A DNA stretch of 7,626 nucleotides from NCBI GenBank assembly GCA_903939665.1, contig CAJAHZ010000130.1:1-7626 (forward strand), given 5' to 3'. Positions 1 through 6,978 of this stretch are shown here, piece after piece. The translations under genes were made by a program, and so were the position numbers. Origin of the DNA: an uncultured Pseudomonadota bacterium (GTDB lineage Bacteria; Pseudomonadota; Gammaproteobacteria; Burkholderiales; Rhodocyclaceae). Each line of letters opens with the position of its first letter. Within the stretch, counting starts at the first letter, position 1. Under the pieces are notes generated by a model, which had not been told where the DNA came from, did no database searches, and worked only from the letters and a program-made list of their open reading frames with translations.

Positions 1-1855
1 GCGAGTCGAGGTGGTGGGCGCTGCGCGCCACGCGCAACCGCTTTCAGATTCACCGGCTTCGGTGACCGTGATCCCGGAAAACGAATTGCGTCGGCAAAGC
101 TATCGAAACCTGGGCGAAGCGCTTGCCAGCGTGCCCGGCGTTTATACCAGCAACGACCGCAATTACACCTATCTTGGCGTACGCGGCTTCAACCGGCCGG
201 GCGATTACAACTCGCGCATACTCCTGCTGACCGATGGCGCGCGACGCAACGATGCGCTTTTCGACCAGGCGCATGTCGGCAACGAATCGCCGATTGAGAT
301 TGACTGGGTAAAGCGCCTGGAATTCGTTTCCGGCCCGGCATCGGCCGTTTATGGCGCCAATGCGCTATTCGGCATCGCCAATGCAATCATGCTTGACGGC
401 GGCGACGTGAACGGCTCCCGTGTGACGCTTGAGGCCGGCACCGGCAACAGCAGACGCCTGGGTCTGGTCGCCGGCCAACGGCTGGATGGCGACCGCGACT
501 GGTTTGTTGGCTTCGCCGCGTACGGCGCTCAAGGCAAGGATCTCTATTATCCCGAGTTCGACCAAGGCGCATCCAACGGCTGGGCGCGCGGCCTGGACGG
601 CGAAAAATATCAGAAGGCCTACGGCAAGTTTCGCTGGGGCAACTGGCGCCTTACCGGCAGCTTCAGCTCACGCGACAAGGATATTCCGAACGCGCCTTTT
701 GCCACGGCGTTCGGTGAAAGCGGCACGCGCACTGTGGATCAGCATGGTCTGCTCGAACTGGCTTACGACGGCGTCATTTCGGCAGGCTGGCAACAGCAGT
801 TTCGCCTGTTCAATGGCAGTTATCGTTACGACGGCAACTACCGCTATACCGGCGCGCTGGACAACCGTGACGAGAGCCGTGCCAACTGGGTGGGTGGCGA
901 CTATCGCCTGAGCTACACGGCGATTCCTTTGCACAAACTGATGTTTGGCGCCGAGGCGCAGTGGAACACGCGGTTGCTGCAACGCAACTTCGACGTCAAT
1001 CCACGCAATTTGATTCTCGACAATGACTCGCCATCGCACACCATGGGATTCTTCGCCCAGGACGAATGGCGTTTTGCGCCGCAGTGGCTGCTCAATCTCG
1101 GATTACGCTACGACAAGCACAGCGACTATTCGGCAATTGCTTCTCCGCGTCTGGCGCTGATCTATCAACCAAGCCAACGCCTTACGCTGAAGGCCATGGC
1201 CGGCAGTGCCTACCGCGCACCCAACGCCTTCGAGCGTTTTTACGACGATGGCGGCATCCTGCAAAAACCCAATGCCAAGCTTCAGCCAGAGCGCATCAGA
1301 AGCACCGAACTGGCCGCCGATTTCCGTCTGGGACAGAGTGGGCGAGCCGGGATCAGCCTCTACCGCAATCAGATGCACGACATGATCGACCAGGTGACCG
1401 ACCCTGCCGATGGCCTGCTGGTTTACAGCAACCAATCGAAGGTGCGCGCACACGGCATCGAGATTGATGGCGAAAATCGCTGGTCGGATGGCTATCGCCT
1501 GCGCGGCAGTGTTGCCTGGCAGCAAAGCACGATGGCTGACGGCAGCACGCTCGTCAATTCGCCCCGCCTGCTCGGCAAACTGATCTTTGGCGTGCCAGTT
1601 GCTTACGGATGGACAGCGAGCGGCGAATGGCTTGGCATGTCCGAACGGCTGTCCTGGCGAAGATCGGTCCCGGGCTACGGAATCGCCAATCTCGTGCTGT
1701 CGTCGGCCCCAATGGCGCGGGTCGGTCAGTTCAGCCTGGGCATCTACAATCTCGGCAATCGCAGCTATCTTGACCCGACCTCGTCGGCGTTTGTCCAGAA
1801 TGCAATTGAGCAGGATCGGCGACAGTTCCGTCTGCGCTGGGTTCTTGCGCTTTAA
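1..1855 (+). CDS. TonB-dependent outer-membrane receptor (5' end missing)
   Basis: Outer-membrane gated channel that imports, or senses, a scarce ligand using energy from TonB-ExbBD. The reading frame is open to the left edge, so signal peptide and TonB box lie outside; the GTG at 11 is internal. About 617 residues are visible. The plug domain spans roughly 20-400 and shows the family signatures: a SVTVIP stretch near 57-74, GVRGF near 176-190, LLLTDG near 222-239, and the SGPASAVYGANALFG block near 331-372 (family form: RGPgSalYGsnAffG). The rest is alternating-pattern beta-barrel sequence with many aromatic residues, including YRAPNAFERF near 1210-1239. The final strand ends FRLRWVLAL, so the last residue is leucine rather than the usual Phe/Trp. 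It is followed after 10 bases by a YfiR-like gene and then a c-di-GMP enzyme, which suggests a signalling role. The ligand cannot be told from sequence; the plug most resembles vitamin/siderophore receptors in general. Family call is firm. Confidence 0.95.
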   Translation, partial: RVEVVGAARHAQPLSDSPASVTVIPENELRRQSYRNLGEALASVPGVYTSNDRNYTYLGVRGFNRPGDYNSRILLLTDGARRNDALFDQAHVGNESPIEIDWVKRLEFVSGPASAVYGANALFGIANAIMLDGGDVNGSRVTLEAGTGNSRRLGLVAGQRLDGDRDWFVGFAAYGAQGKDLYYPEFDQGASNGWARGLDGEKYQKAYGKFRWGNWRLTGSFSSRDKDIPNAPFATAFGESGTRTVDQHGLLELAYDGVISAGWQQQFRLFNGSYRYDGNYRYTGALDNRDESRANWVGGDYRLSYTAIPLHKLMFGAEAQWNTRLLQRNFDVNPRNLILDNDSPSHTMGFFAQDEWRFAPQWLLNLGLRYDKHSDYSAIASPRLALIYQPSQRLTLKAMAGSAYRAPNAFERFYDDGGILQKPNAKLQPERIRSTELAADFRLGQSGRAGISLYRNQMHDMIDQVTDPADGLLVYSNQSKVRAHGIEIDGENRWSDGYRLRGSVAWQQSTMADGSTLVNSPRLLGKLIFGVPVAYGWTASGEWLGMSERLSWRRSVPGYGIANLVLSSAPMARVGQFSLGIYNLGNRSYLDPTSSAFVQNAIEQDRRQFRLRWVLAL

Positions 1856-1860
1856 GGCGG
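1854..1860 (+). promoter_or_regulatory. Ribosome binding site fixing the GTG start of the YfiR-like gene
   Basis: A purine-rich AAGGCGG overlaps the receptor gene's TAA stop and lies five bases before GTG at 1866. No other start codon in this frame is close by. Starting here puts a clean signal peptide at the N-terminus. The nearby ATG at 1861 is in a different frame. Confidence 0.7.
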
Positions 1861-1865
1861 ATGCT

Positions 1866-2402
1866 GTGAGCCGTTGCGCAATTTTTGTCGGGCAAATCAG
1901 CGCACTTTTGCTGTTTCTGCTCTCGCCGCACGCGGCGGCGCAGATGCAGGCTTCTGAACCCGAATTGAAAGCGGCTATTCTGGTCAACATGTTGCTGTTC
2001 GTCGACTGGCCCAGCCAGCCGCAACAGGCAGCAGACCGTTTTCTGCTGTGCTATCTTGGCGACAGTCCAATGGCGACCGCCCTCGGGCAACTCGAGGGAA
2101 AACTGATCAAGGGCAAACCGCTGCATGTCATGCGTGCCGACGCAGACCATGCTGGCGGCTGTCATGTGTTTTATTTTTCTTCGAACGACGAGGCTGCCCT
2201 GACCAAATCCGCACCCAGCCTGCGAACGTCAAGAGTATTTCTGGCAGGCGATTCGCCGGGTTATCTGCAACGCGGGGCAATGCTGAATCTTGAACTGGTT
2301 GGTGGACGCGTGGCTTTCGATATTGATCTTCGTGGCGCAAGACAATCCGGCCTGACCGTCAGCTCGAAAGTGCTGCGCCTGGCCCGACAGGTGCTGGAAT
2401 AA
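1866..2402 (+). CDS. YfiR/DUF4154 family periplasmic protein
   Basis: Small secreted protein (178 aa) of the YfiR (DUF4154) family. In Pseudomonas, YfiR sits in the periplasm and represses the diguanylate cyclase YfiN. The GTG start is chosen because it has a good ribosome binding site and opens directly into a signal peptide: hydrophobic core at residues 11-20, likely cleavage after AAA-Q near 25-26. Family marks: KAAILVNMLLFVDWP at 35-49 (the typical start of the mature domain), LCYLGDSP at 61-68, GCHVFYFS at 98-105, a RGAMLNL turn at 136-142, VAFDIDL at 149-155 and the closing SSKVLRLA at 166-173. Cys62 and Cys99 match the first disulfide pair of P. aeruginosa YfiR; the second pair (known near residues 145-152 there) has no counterpart. 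Lying between a TonB receptor and a CHASE8 cyclase, it is likely the periplasmic link between them. Partner and direction of control are inferred. Confidence 0.9.
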   Translation: MSRCAIFVGQISALLLFLLSPHAAAQMQASEPELKAAILVNMLLFVDWPSQPQQAADRFLLCYLGDSPMATALGQLEGKLIKGKPLHVMRADADHAGGCHVFYFSSNDEAALTKSAPSLRTSRVFLAGDSPGYLQRGAMLNLELVGGRVAFDIDLRGARQSGLTVSSKVLRLARQVLE

Positions 2403-2405
2403 GGA
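2401..2405 (+). promoter_or_regulatory. Ribosome binding site of the GGDEF-EAL gene, overlapping the upstream stop
   Basis: AAGGA begins inside the TAA stop (2400-2402) of the YfiR-like gene and ends six bases before ATG at 2412. This supports the chosen start and suggests coupled translation of repressor and enzyme. Confidence 0.65.
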
Positions 2406-2411
2406 CCGGCA

Positions 2412-4322
2412 ATGACTAATCCGGACGCCCAGGAACACGCCCGCCGCTCGCTTCGCCTCAGCCTGCTATCAACCGGACTGGCTCTGCTGATCGCCTTCGT
2501 CTTGCTGGTGGCGCATCAATACATAACGGGGCGCCGCCTGTTGCTTGAGGAACTGCATACCGAGGCGGCAATCATTGGCGCCAATAGTGTGGCAACACTG
2601 GTGTTTGGCGACGAAAAGGCAGGCCGCGAAATTCTCGGGGCCATTCGGCTGACACCGCGGATTCTTGGCGCGGCACTGTACCGGGCGGATGGCCAACTGC
2701 TGGCGCGGGAAGGTGAGGGCGGGATCGATTTTCCGGCCAGCCTGCTGACCAAGGCCGCGGACACCAGACAAGATAGCGACGGCGCTGCAACATATAACCG
2801 CTTTGGCCTGCTCGGCGGCGTGCTGCGCGAAGACATCCATAGCGAGGGTGCAACGGTCGGCACCTTGTTGCTGCGCGTCGATTTCGCATCGCTTTACTGG
2901 CGCTTGCTCGAATACATCCTGGGGGTAATTGCCATTGCCTTGATCGCGCTGGCGCTCTCACACCGCTTCACTTCACGGCTCAGGATGCGCGTGGCGAGCA
3001 CCGAAGAGCAGCTCGAAAATCTGGCACTCTACGACCAGATCACCGGGCTCGCCAATCGTCGCCTGTTTGAGCAGGAACTGAGAAAAGCGGCGCTCCGCGC
3101 ACAACGCGAGCCCTTGGGAGCGGCGCTATTGTTCATTGACGTCGACGACTTCAAAAAGGTTAACGATTCCTTTGGCCACGAAGTGGGTGATCAGGTTCTC
3201 CAGATGATCGCCGAACGCCTGCGCAGCGTTGTTCGTGCGGCAGACACCGTGGCGCGCATCGGCGGCGACGAATTCACAGCCATCCTTTTCGACATCGGCG
3301 ACCCGGAGAACGCGGCCAAGGTGGCGCGCGACATGATCGCAGCGATTGCCGAGCCATTCCCGACGCAGCCAACACCAAGCCATGTCGGCCTGAGCATTGG
3401 CTTGGCGCTGATGCCGGCCGACGGTAGCGACCCGGTAACCCTCCTGCGCCGGGCGGACATGGCCATGTACGTGGCCAAATCGCAGGGCAAGAACCGCTTT
3501 CACTTTTTCTCCGAGTCGATTGATGCCAGGGTACGCGGGGATCTGCAGCTTGAGGCGGACTTGCGCCAGGCTTTGAAACATTCGGATGGCGGCTTGTGGG
3601 TGGCTTACCAGCCACAGCTGTGCACACTGAAAAAAACCCTGCTTGGTGTCGAAGCGTTGGCACGCTGGCGGCGCGACGATGGCAGTGCAATTTCTCCCGG
3701 AGAATTCATTCCGGTCGCCGAAAAATCCGGCCTGATCAACGAACTGGGCAGCTGGATGCTGTTACGAATCTGTCAGGATCTTGCTGAAATGCGGGCTGCT
3801 GGTGTCGAGATTCCGAAAGTCGCCGTCAATGTCTCGCCCCGCCAGCTGACGCGCGGCGGCGGCGTGGTTGAGGACATCTGCCGCACTTTGGAAAGTTATG
3901 GGGAACCCGTCGAGCGTTTCGAGTTTGAGCTGACCGAGAGCACCTTGATGGACGAACACGGCGCTGTTGTCCTTGATGCGTTTCGCGCAGCGGGCTTCGC
4001 GCTGGCGATCGATGACTTCGGCACGGGCTATTCCTCGCTCGGCTACCTGAAGCGCTTTCAGGTCAGCAAGCTGAAAATCGACCAGCGATTCATTCGCGAA
4101 CTGCCCGACAATGAGGACGATGCGGCGATTGTATCGGCAGTGATCAAAATGGCCTGGGCGCTCAACATCAAAGTGGTTGCCGAAGGCGTTGAAACTGACG
4201 CGCAGGCAACCTTTCTGCAAGCGCATGGCTGCGACGTTCTACAGGGCTATTTGCTGGGTCGACCGATGCCGCCTGAAGCGCTGGTTACTTACGTACGAGA
4301 ACGCTGGAAAAACGGGGGCTGA
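2412..4322 (+). CDS. Membrane CHASE8-GGDEF-EAL protein (c-di-GMP cyclase/phosphodiesterase)
   Basis: Inner-membrane enzyme (636 aa) predicted to make and/or break cyclic-di-GMP. Domains in order: TM1 at about 15-35; a periplasmic CHASE8-type sensor at about 36-160 (the stretch NSVATLVFGD at 58-67 followed by LGAALYRADGQLLA near 85-98 is typical of YfiN); TM2 at about 165-183; a short charged linker; GGDEF domain at about 205-365; EAL domain at about 380-630. The cyclase signature GGDEF is intact at 284-288, and an inhibitory RxxD site lies at 275-278, exactly five residues before it. The EAL domain keeps its expected metal and catalytic residues: E414 in EAL, N473, E506, DD at 534-535, K555, E591 and Q611. 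Both halves therefore look active on paper. Pseudomonas YfiN has a HAMP and no EAL domain; here the TM2-GGDEF linker of about 22 residues is too short for a HAMP. Which activity dominates cannot be read from sequence. Confidence 0.93.
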   Translation: MTNPDAQEHARRSLRLSLLSTGLALLIAFVLLVAHQYITGRRLLLEELHTEAAIIGANSVATLVFGDEKAGREILGAIRLTPRILGAALYRADGQLLAREGEGGIDFPASLLTKAADTRQDSDGAATYNRFGLLGGVLREDIHSEGATVGTLLLRVDFASLYWRLLEYILGVIAIALIALALSHRFTSRLRMRVASTEEQLENLALYDQITGLANRRLFEQELRKAALRAQREPLGAALLFIDVDDFKKVNDSFGHEVGDQVLQMIAERLRSVVRAADTVARIGGDEFTAILFDIGDPENAAKVARDMIAAIAEPFPTQPTPSHVGLSIGLALMPADGSDPVTLLRRADMAMYVAKSQGKNRFHFFSESIDARVRGDLQLEADLRQALKHSDGGLWVAYQPQLCTLKKTLLGVEALARWRRDDGSAISPGEFIPVAEKSGLINELGSWMLLRICQDLAEMRAAGVEIPKVAVNVSPRQLTRGGGVVEDICRTLESYGEPVERFEFELTESTLMDEHGAVVLDAFRAAGFALAIDDFGTGYSSLGYLKRFQVSKLKIDQRFIRELPDNEDDAAIVSAVIKMAWALNIKVVAEGVETDAQATFLQAHGCDVLQGYLLGRPMPPEALVTYVRERWKNGG

Positions 4323-4340
4323 GACAGTCGCAGGAACACC
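4323..4340. other. Convergent intergenic gap between the two operons
   Basis: Eighteen bases separate the stop of the GGDEF-EAL gene from the stop of the glycosyltransferase gene on the other strand. I find no convincing inverted repeat followed by a T-run on either strand here or just inside the gene ends, so no intrinsic terminator is called. Confidence 0.6.
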
Positions 4341-5768
4341 TCATTTGCATGCCGCACCGAATCCCAGCACAACCAGTTTTTTCCCGGGTTTCAGATAGGG
4401 CTGGAACTCTTGCAGGGTGCAGCCGGCATCGGGTAGCACTTTTTCGATGTCGCCGGCCTCGACCAACAAGAGCATTGCAGCGTGGCTTTCCTTCATCTCC
4501 TTAAACTGCAATTGATCCAGTTCTTTGACGGGCTTGTTCGAATAATAAATCAGGCGCTTGTCGATATCGCCATAGCCATACAAAATCGGTTCTTGTACGC
4601 TGGTGCTCCAATGCTGAAACTTGGGGAATACTGAAACGCGATAATTAAACAGGCGCTTTTCCGCAAAAACATAATAGCCGGCAAATGCCAACGGCAAGAT
4701 GATGCCGAGCACTTGGATGATGGCTTTAAGATGCTTACCGCCATCTTCGAAAATACGCGCCAAATGGACCGCCAACACAATTGCCAGCAGCGGATAAATG
4801 GGCAGCAGATATTTCGCGTGCTTGTTGCTGAACATGGAAAAAACCAAGAGCGGGACAACGACGACCAAGAGCGGGACAATGAATTCCTGGCGCCCCCGAT
4901 AGCGGGCAAAGAGGTCTTTCGCCTTGATGAAAAACAGACTCACCAATAGCAAAAAATCCACTGCTATCCAGCCGATATAACTCAGAACCGGCTTCTTGTT
5001 ATATTCCCCTTGCATTTTCTCAAGCAAGTCTTTTTTTGCGATTAGCGCCCAGATGTCGGGCCCCAGCTTGACGGTAACCAGCAGATACCAGGACAGACCA
5101 GCAAGCAGAAAAATGCACCACCCAAGCTTGTTGGTCAGCAGCTGCACGACCTTGGCGTCTCTTGTCCACAGCGCCGCAACAAAAAGCGGCAGCGTGACAA
5201 ACAACAGGGCGACCGGGCCTTTTGTCAGCACCGCCAGACCCAACAGGAAGTAACTTAGATAAATCCAGCGCGCATCGCCTTCTTGCTTGATAAATTTGAT
5301 TGCCGAGATGAGCGCGCCAAGGCAGAGCGCTGTCAGCATCATCTCAATTTCCACCCGCCGCGCCGAGATGGCGAAACTGATATTGGCAATAAGCAGCTGG
5401 GTGGCGAACAGCGCGGCCCATATACCAAAATATTTTTTTGTGTAGCAATAACTCATCCACAGCACCGCCGTGGCTGCCAGGGCAGAAGGCAATCGCAAGG
5501 TCCACTCATTCACGCCACCAAACAAGTGCGAAACACCGGCTGAAATCCAGTACAGGAAAGGGGGTTTGGTTAAATACAACTCACCATTAAGACGAGGCAA
5601 CAGCCAGTCGCCAGTCAAAAACATCTCTTTAATCGCTAAAGCTCTACGCCCTTCGTTCAGGCCCATAAGCTTCATATCCCCTAGCCCGAAGAACATGACG
5701 ATCAGGCCGAATAGCAGCGTGACGGCAAGAAGCTTCCGGTAGCGTTCGGGAAGGTCGGGGCTGGTCAT
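4341..5768 (-). CDS. ArnT-like GT-C glycosyltransferase (GT39/GT83 family membrane protein)
   Basis: Polytopic inner-membrane protein (475 aa) of the superfamily that moves a sugar from a polyprenyl-phosphate carrier to a lipid, protein or glycan on the periplasmic side (ArnT moves L-Ara4N to lipid A). Evidence: a first TM at 12-31; then the hallmark loop with NEGRRALAIKEM at 38-49, GDWLLPRLNGE at 53-63 and KPPFLYW at 68-74; about ten further TM segments between 93 and 368; the late NKHAKYLLPIYP motif at 315-326 that is typical of ArnT-like enzymes; and a soluble C-terminal domain at about 370-475. The first loop has Asn38 where family members usually carry Asp before Glu39. The ATG has GAGG five bases upstream, overlapping the metF stop, so it is probably the last gene of the ahcY-metF transcript. 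Parts are more AT-rich than its neighbours (24 of 60 G+C at both 4501-4560 and 4921-4980). Sugar and acceptor are unknown. Confidence 0.85.
   Translation of the reverse strand: MTSPDLPERYRKLLAVTLLFGLIVMFFGLGDMKLMGLNEGRRALAIKEMFLTGDWLLPRLNGELYLTKPPFLYWISAGVSHLFGGVNEWTLRLPSALAATAVLWMSYCYTKKYFGIWAALFATQLLIANISFAISARRVEIEMMLTALCLGALISAIKFIKQEGDARWIYLSYFLLGLAVLTKGPVALLFVTLPLFVAALWTRDAKVVQLLTNKLGWCIFLLAGLSWYLLVTVKLGPDIWALIAKKDLLEKMQGEYNKKPVLSYIGWIAVDFLLLVSLFFIKAKDLFARYRGRQEFIVPLLVVVVPLLVFSMFSNKHAKYLLPIYPLLAIVLAVHLARIFEDGGKHLKAIIQVLGIILPLAFAGYYVFAEKRLFNYRVSVFPKFQHWSTSVQEPILYGYGDIDKRLIYYSNKPVKELDQLQFKEMKESHAAMLLLVEAGDIEKVLPDAGCTLQEFQPYLKPGKKLVVLGFGAACK
4843..4879. repeat. Short tandem duplication inside the glycosyltransferase gene
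   Basis: A perfect 16-base sequence, ACCAAGAGCGGGACAA, occurs at 4843-4858 and again at 4864-4879, a period of 21 bases or seven codons. It encodes the doubled VPLL at residues 298-301 and 305-308 of the glycosyltransferase, within one transmembrane segment. The phase keeps the frame open, so it looks like an in-frame duplication. Confidence 0.85.
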
Positions 5769-5775
5769 GAGTGCC

Positions 5776-6609
5776 TCAGCCGAGCTTGAGCCGCCGGCAG
5801 ATTTCCAGCGTTAGCGCTGACTGGTTCATGGAGTAAAAATGCAGTCCCGGTGCGCCGCCGGCCAGCAGGCGCTCGCATAACTCGGTAACGACATCAAGGC
5901 CGAAGGCGCGAATGGCGTCGGCGTCATCGCCGAAACCTTCGAACTTGCGGCGCATCCAGCGCGGCAGCTCTGCGCCACAGGCATCGGAAAAACGCGCCAG
6001 CTTGGAGAAACTGGCAATCGGCATGATGCCGGGAACGATCGGCAGATCAATGCCGAGCGCACGCACTTCGTCAACGAAGTGAAAGTAAGCATCGGCATTG
6101 TAAAAATATTGCGTGATCGCCGAATTGGCGCCGGCCTTGGCCTTTTTCTCAAAAGCTTTGATGTCGTCACGCGGCGTGCGTGCCTGGGGGTGCCACTCGG
6201 GATAGGCGGCGACCTCAAGACGAAAGTGGTCGCCGGTTTCAGCGCGGATGAATTCGACAAGTTCATTGGCATAGCGGAATTCGCCGGCTTCGGCCATGCC
6301 CGACGGCAGATCGCCGCGCAGGGCGACGATACGGCGGATGCCAGCGGCCTGGTATTCCTGCAGGATTTCGCGGATGTTGTCGCGTGTCGAACCGATGCAC
6401 GACAGATGTGGCGCGGCCTGATGGCCTTCAGCGGCGATTTCCTTGACCACAGCGAAGGTGCGCTCACGCGTCGAGCCGCCGGCACCGAAGGTGACCGAGA
6501 AGAACTCCGGTTTGAGCACCGCCAGTTTGTCGCGCACGACGCGCAATTTTTCAACGCCTTCGGGCGTTTGCGGCGGGAAAAATTCGATGGAAAGTTCGGT
6601 GTGTTTCAT
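5776..6609 (-). CDS. metF: 5,10-methylenetetrahydrofolate reductase
   Basis: Cytoplasmic flavoenzyme (277 aa, close to the usual bacterial length of about 280-300) that reduces 5,10-methylene-THF to 5-methyl-THF, the methyl donor for methionine synthesis. The protein begins almost directly with the conserved SIEFFPPQTPEG stretch (7-18), in which Glu9 corresponds to catalytic Glu28 of the E. coli enzyme. It continues with FSVTFGAGGSTRERT at 37-51, ALRGDLP at 96-102 (Asp100 matches E. coli Asp120 at the flavin), ITQYFYN at 165-171 (Gln167, folate binding), PGIMPI at 193-198 and LHFYSMNQ at 256-263. The TIM-barrel FAD domain is complete and there is no eukaryote-type regulatory domain. The ATG has GGAAG about six bases upstream. 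It sits 18 bases after the YvlD-like gene and 7 before the glycosyltransferase, in line with ahcY; both serve the methyl cycle. Confidence 0.97.
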   Translation of the reverse strand: MKHTELSIEFFPPQTPEGVEKLRVVRDKLAVLKPEFFSVTFGAGGSTRERTFAVVKEIAAEGHQAAPHLSCIGSTRDNIREILQEYQAAGIRRIVALRGDLPSGMAEAGEFRYANELVEFIRAETGDHFRLEVAAYPEWHPQARTPRDDIKAFEKKAKAGANSAITQYFYNADAYFHFVDEVRALGIDLPIVPGIMPIASFSKLARFSDACGAELPRWMRRKFEGFGDDADAIRAFGLDVVTELCERLLAGGAPGLHFYSMNQSALTLEICRRLKLG

Positions 6610-6627
6610 TAATCTTCCAGACGATGA

Positions 6628-6978
6628 TCATCCGTGTTTCTTGCCGCCAAGCAGACCAGACAGCGCCCACGAAACGACACTATAGAGCAGCGAGCCGAAC
6701 ACCGCCGGCCAGAAGCCGCTGACCACGAAGCCTTCAAGCAGCGAGCCGGCGAGCCAGAACATCAGCCCGTTGATCACGAAGATGAAGAGTCCGAGCGTCA
6801 GCAGCGTGGCGGGTAGCGTCAGCAGCAGCAACAGGGGGCGCAATACGCTGTTCACCAGCCCGAGAACCAGCGCCGCGAGCAATGCCGAGCCGAATGAGGC
6901 GACGTGAATCGACGGCATCACGTAGGCTACGGCAAGCAAGGCAACGGCGTTGAGAACCCAGAGCAGGATCAGTCGCAT
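6628..6978 (-). CDS. YvlD / phage holin family 4 membrane protein
   Basis: Small inner-membrane protein (116 aa) of the YvlD superfamily, which databases label 'phage holin family' although most members are chromosomal and not lytic. Four hydrophobic helices are visible at about 3-21, 29-52, 55-80 and 88-110, with a short basic tail (GGKKHG). Family marks are GLVNSVLRPLLLLLTLP at 40-56, TLGLFIFVINGLMFW at 61-75, the GF..SGFW turn at 83-90 and SVVSWALS at 100-107. The start is supported by GGGAG about seven bases upstream. It lies 27 bases after ahcY and 18 before metF, an order I know from other betaproteobacteria, so it is cotranscribed with methyl-cycle genes. Its biochemical function is not known, and neither phage genes nor an endolysin are nearby. 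Confidence 0.9.
   Translation of the reverse strand: MRLILLWVLNAVALLAVAYVMPSIHVASFGSALLAALVLGLVNSVLRPLLLLLTLPATLLTLGLFIFVINGLMFWLAGSLLEGFVVSGFWPAVFGSLLYSVVSWALSGLLGGKKHG

Noticed and set aside
11..13. GTG as the start of the receptor gene
   Set aside because: The frame is open to the window edge, the protein here is already at the beginning of the plug domain, and no signal peptide would be made from this codon.
429..911. A 160-codon open frame in another frame of the receptor gene
   Set aside because: The composition is Ala/Arg/Thr-rich without domain features, and the overlapping receptor frame shows clear family motifs throughout.
1103..1990. A 295-codon open frame antisense to the receptor and YfiR-like genes
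   Set aside because: It crosses two well-recognised genes on the other strand, has no recognisable domain, and is the kind of shadow frame expected in G+C-rich DNA.
5826..6554. A 242-codon open frame on the minus strand within metF, and one of 177 codons opposite it (6079-6612)
   Set aside because: MetF accounts for the whole region with catalytic motifs in place; the alternatives are Arg/Ser/Pro-rich shadows.
6628..6978. Holin-like gene as a sign of a prophage
   Set aside because: No lysis, structural or integrase genes are present; flanking genes are housekeeping and the YvlD family is mostly chromosomal.
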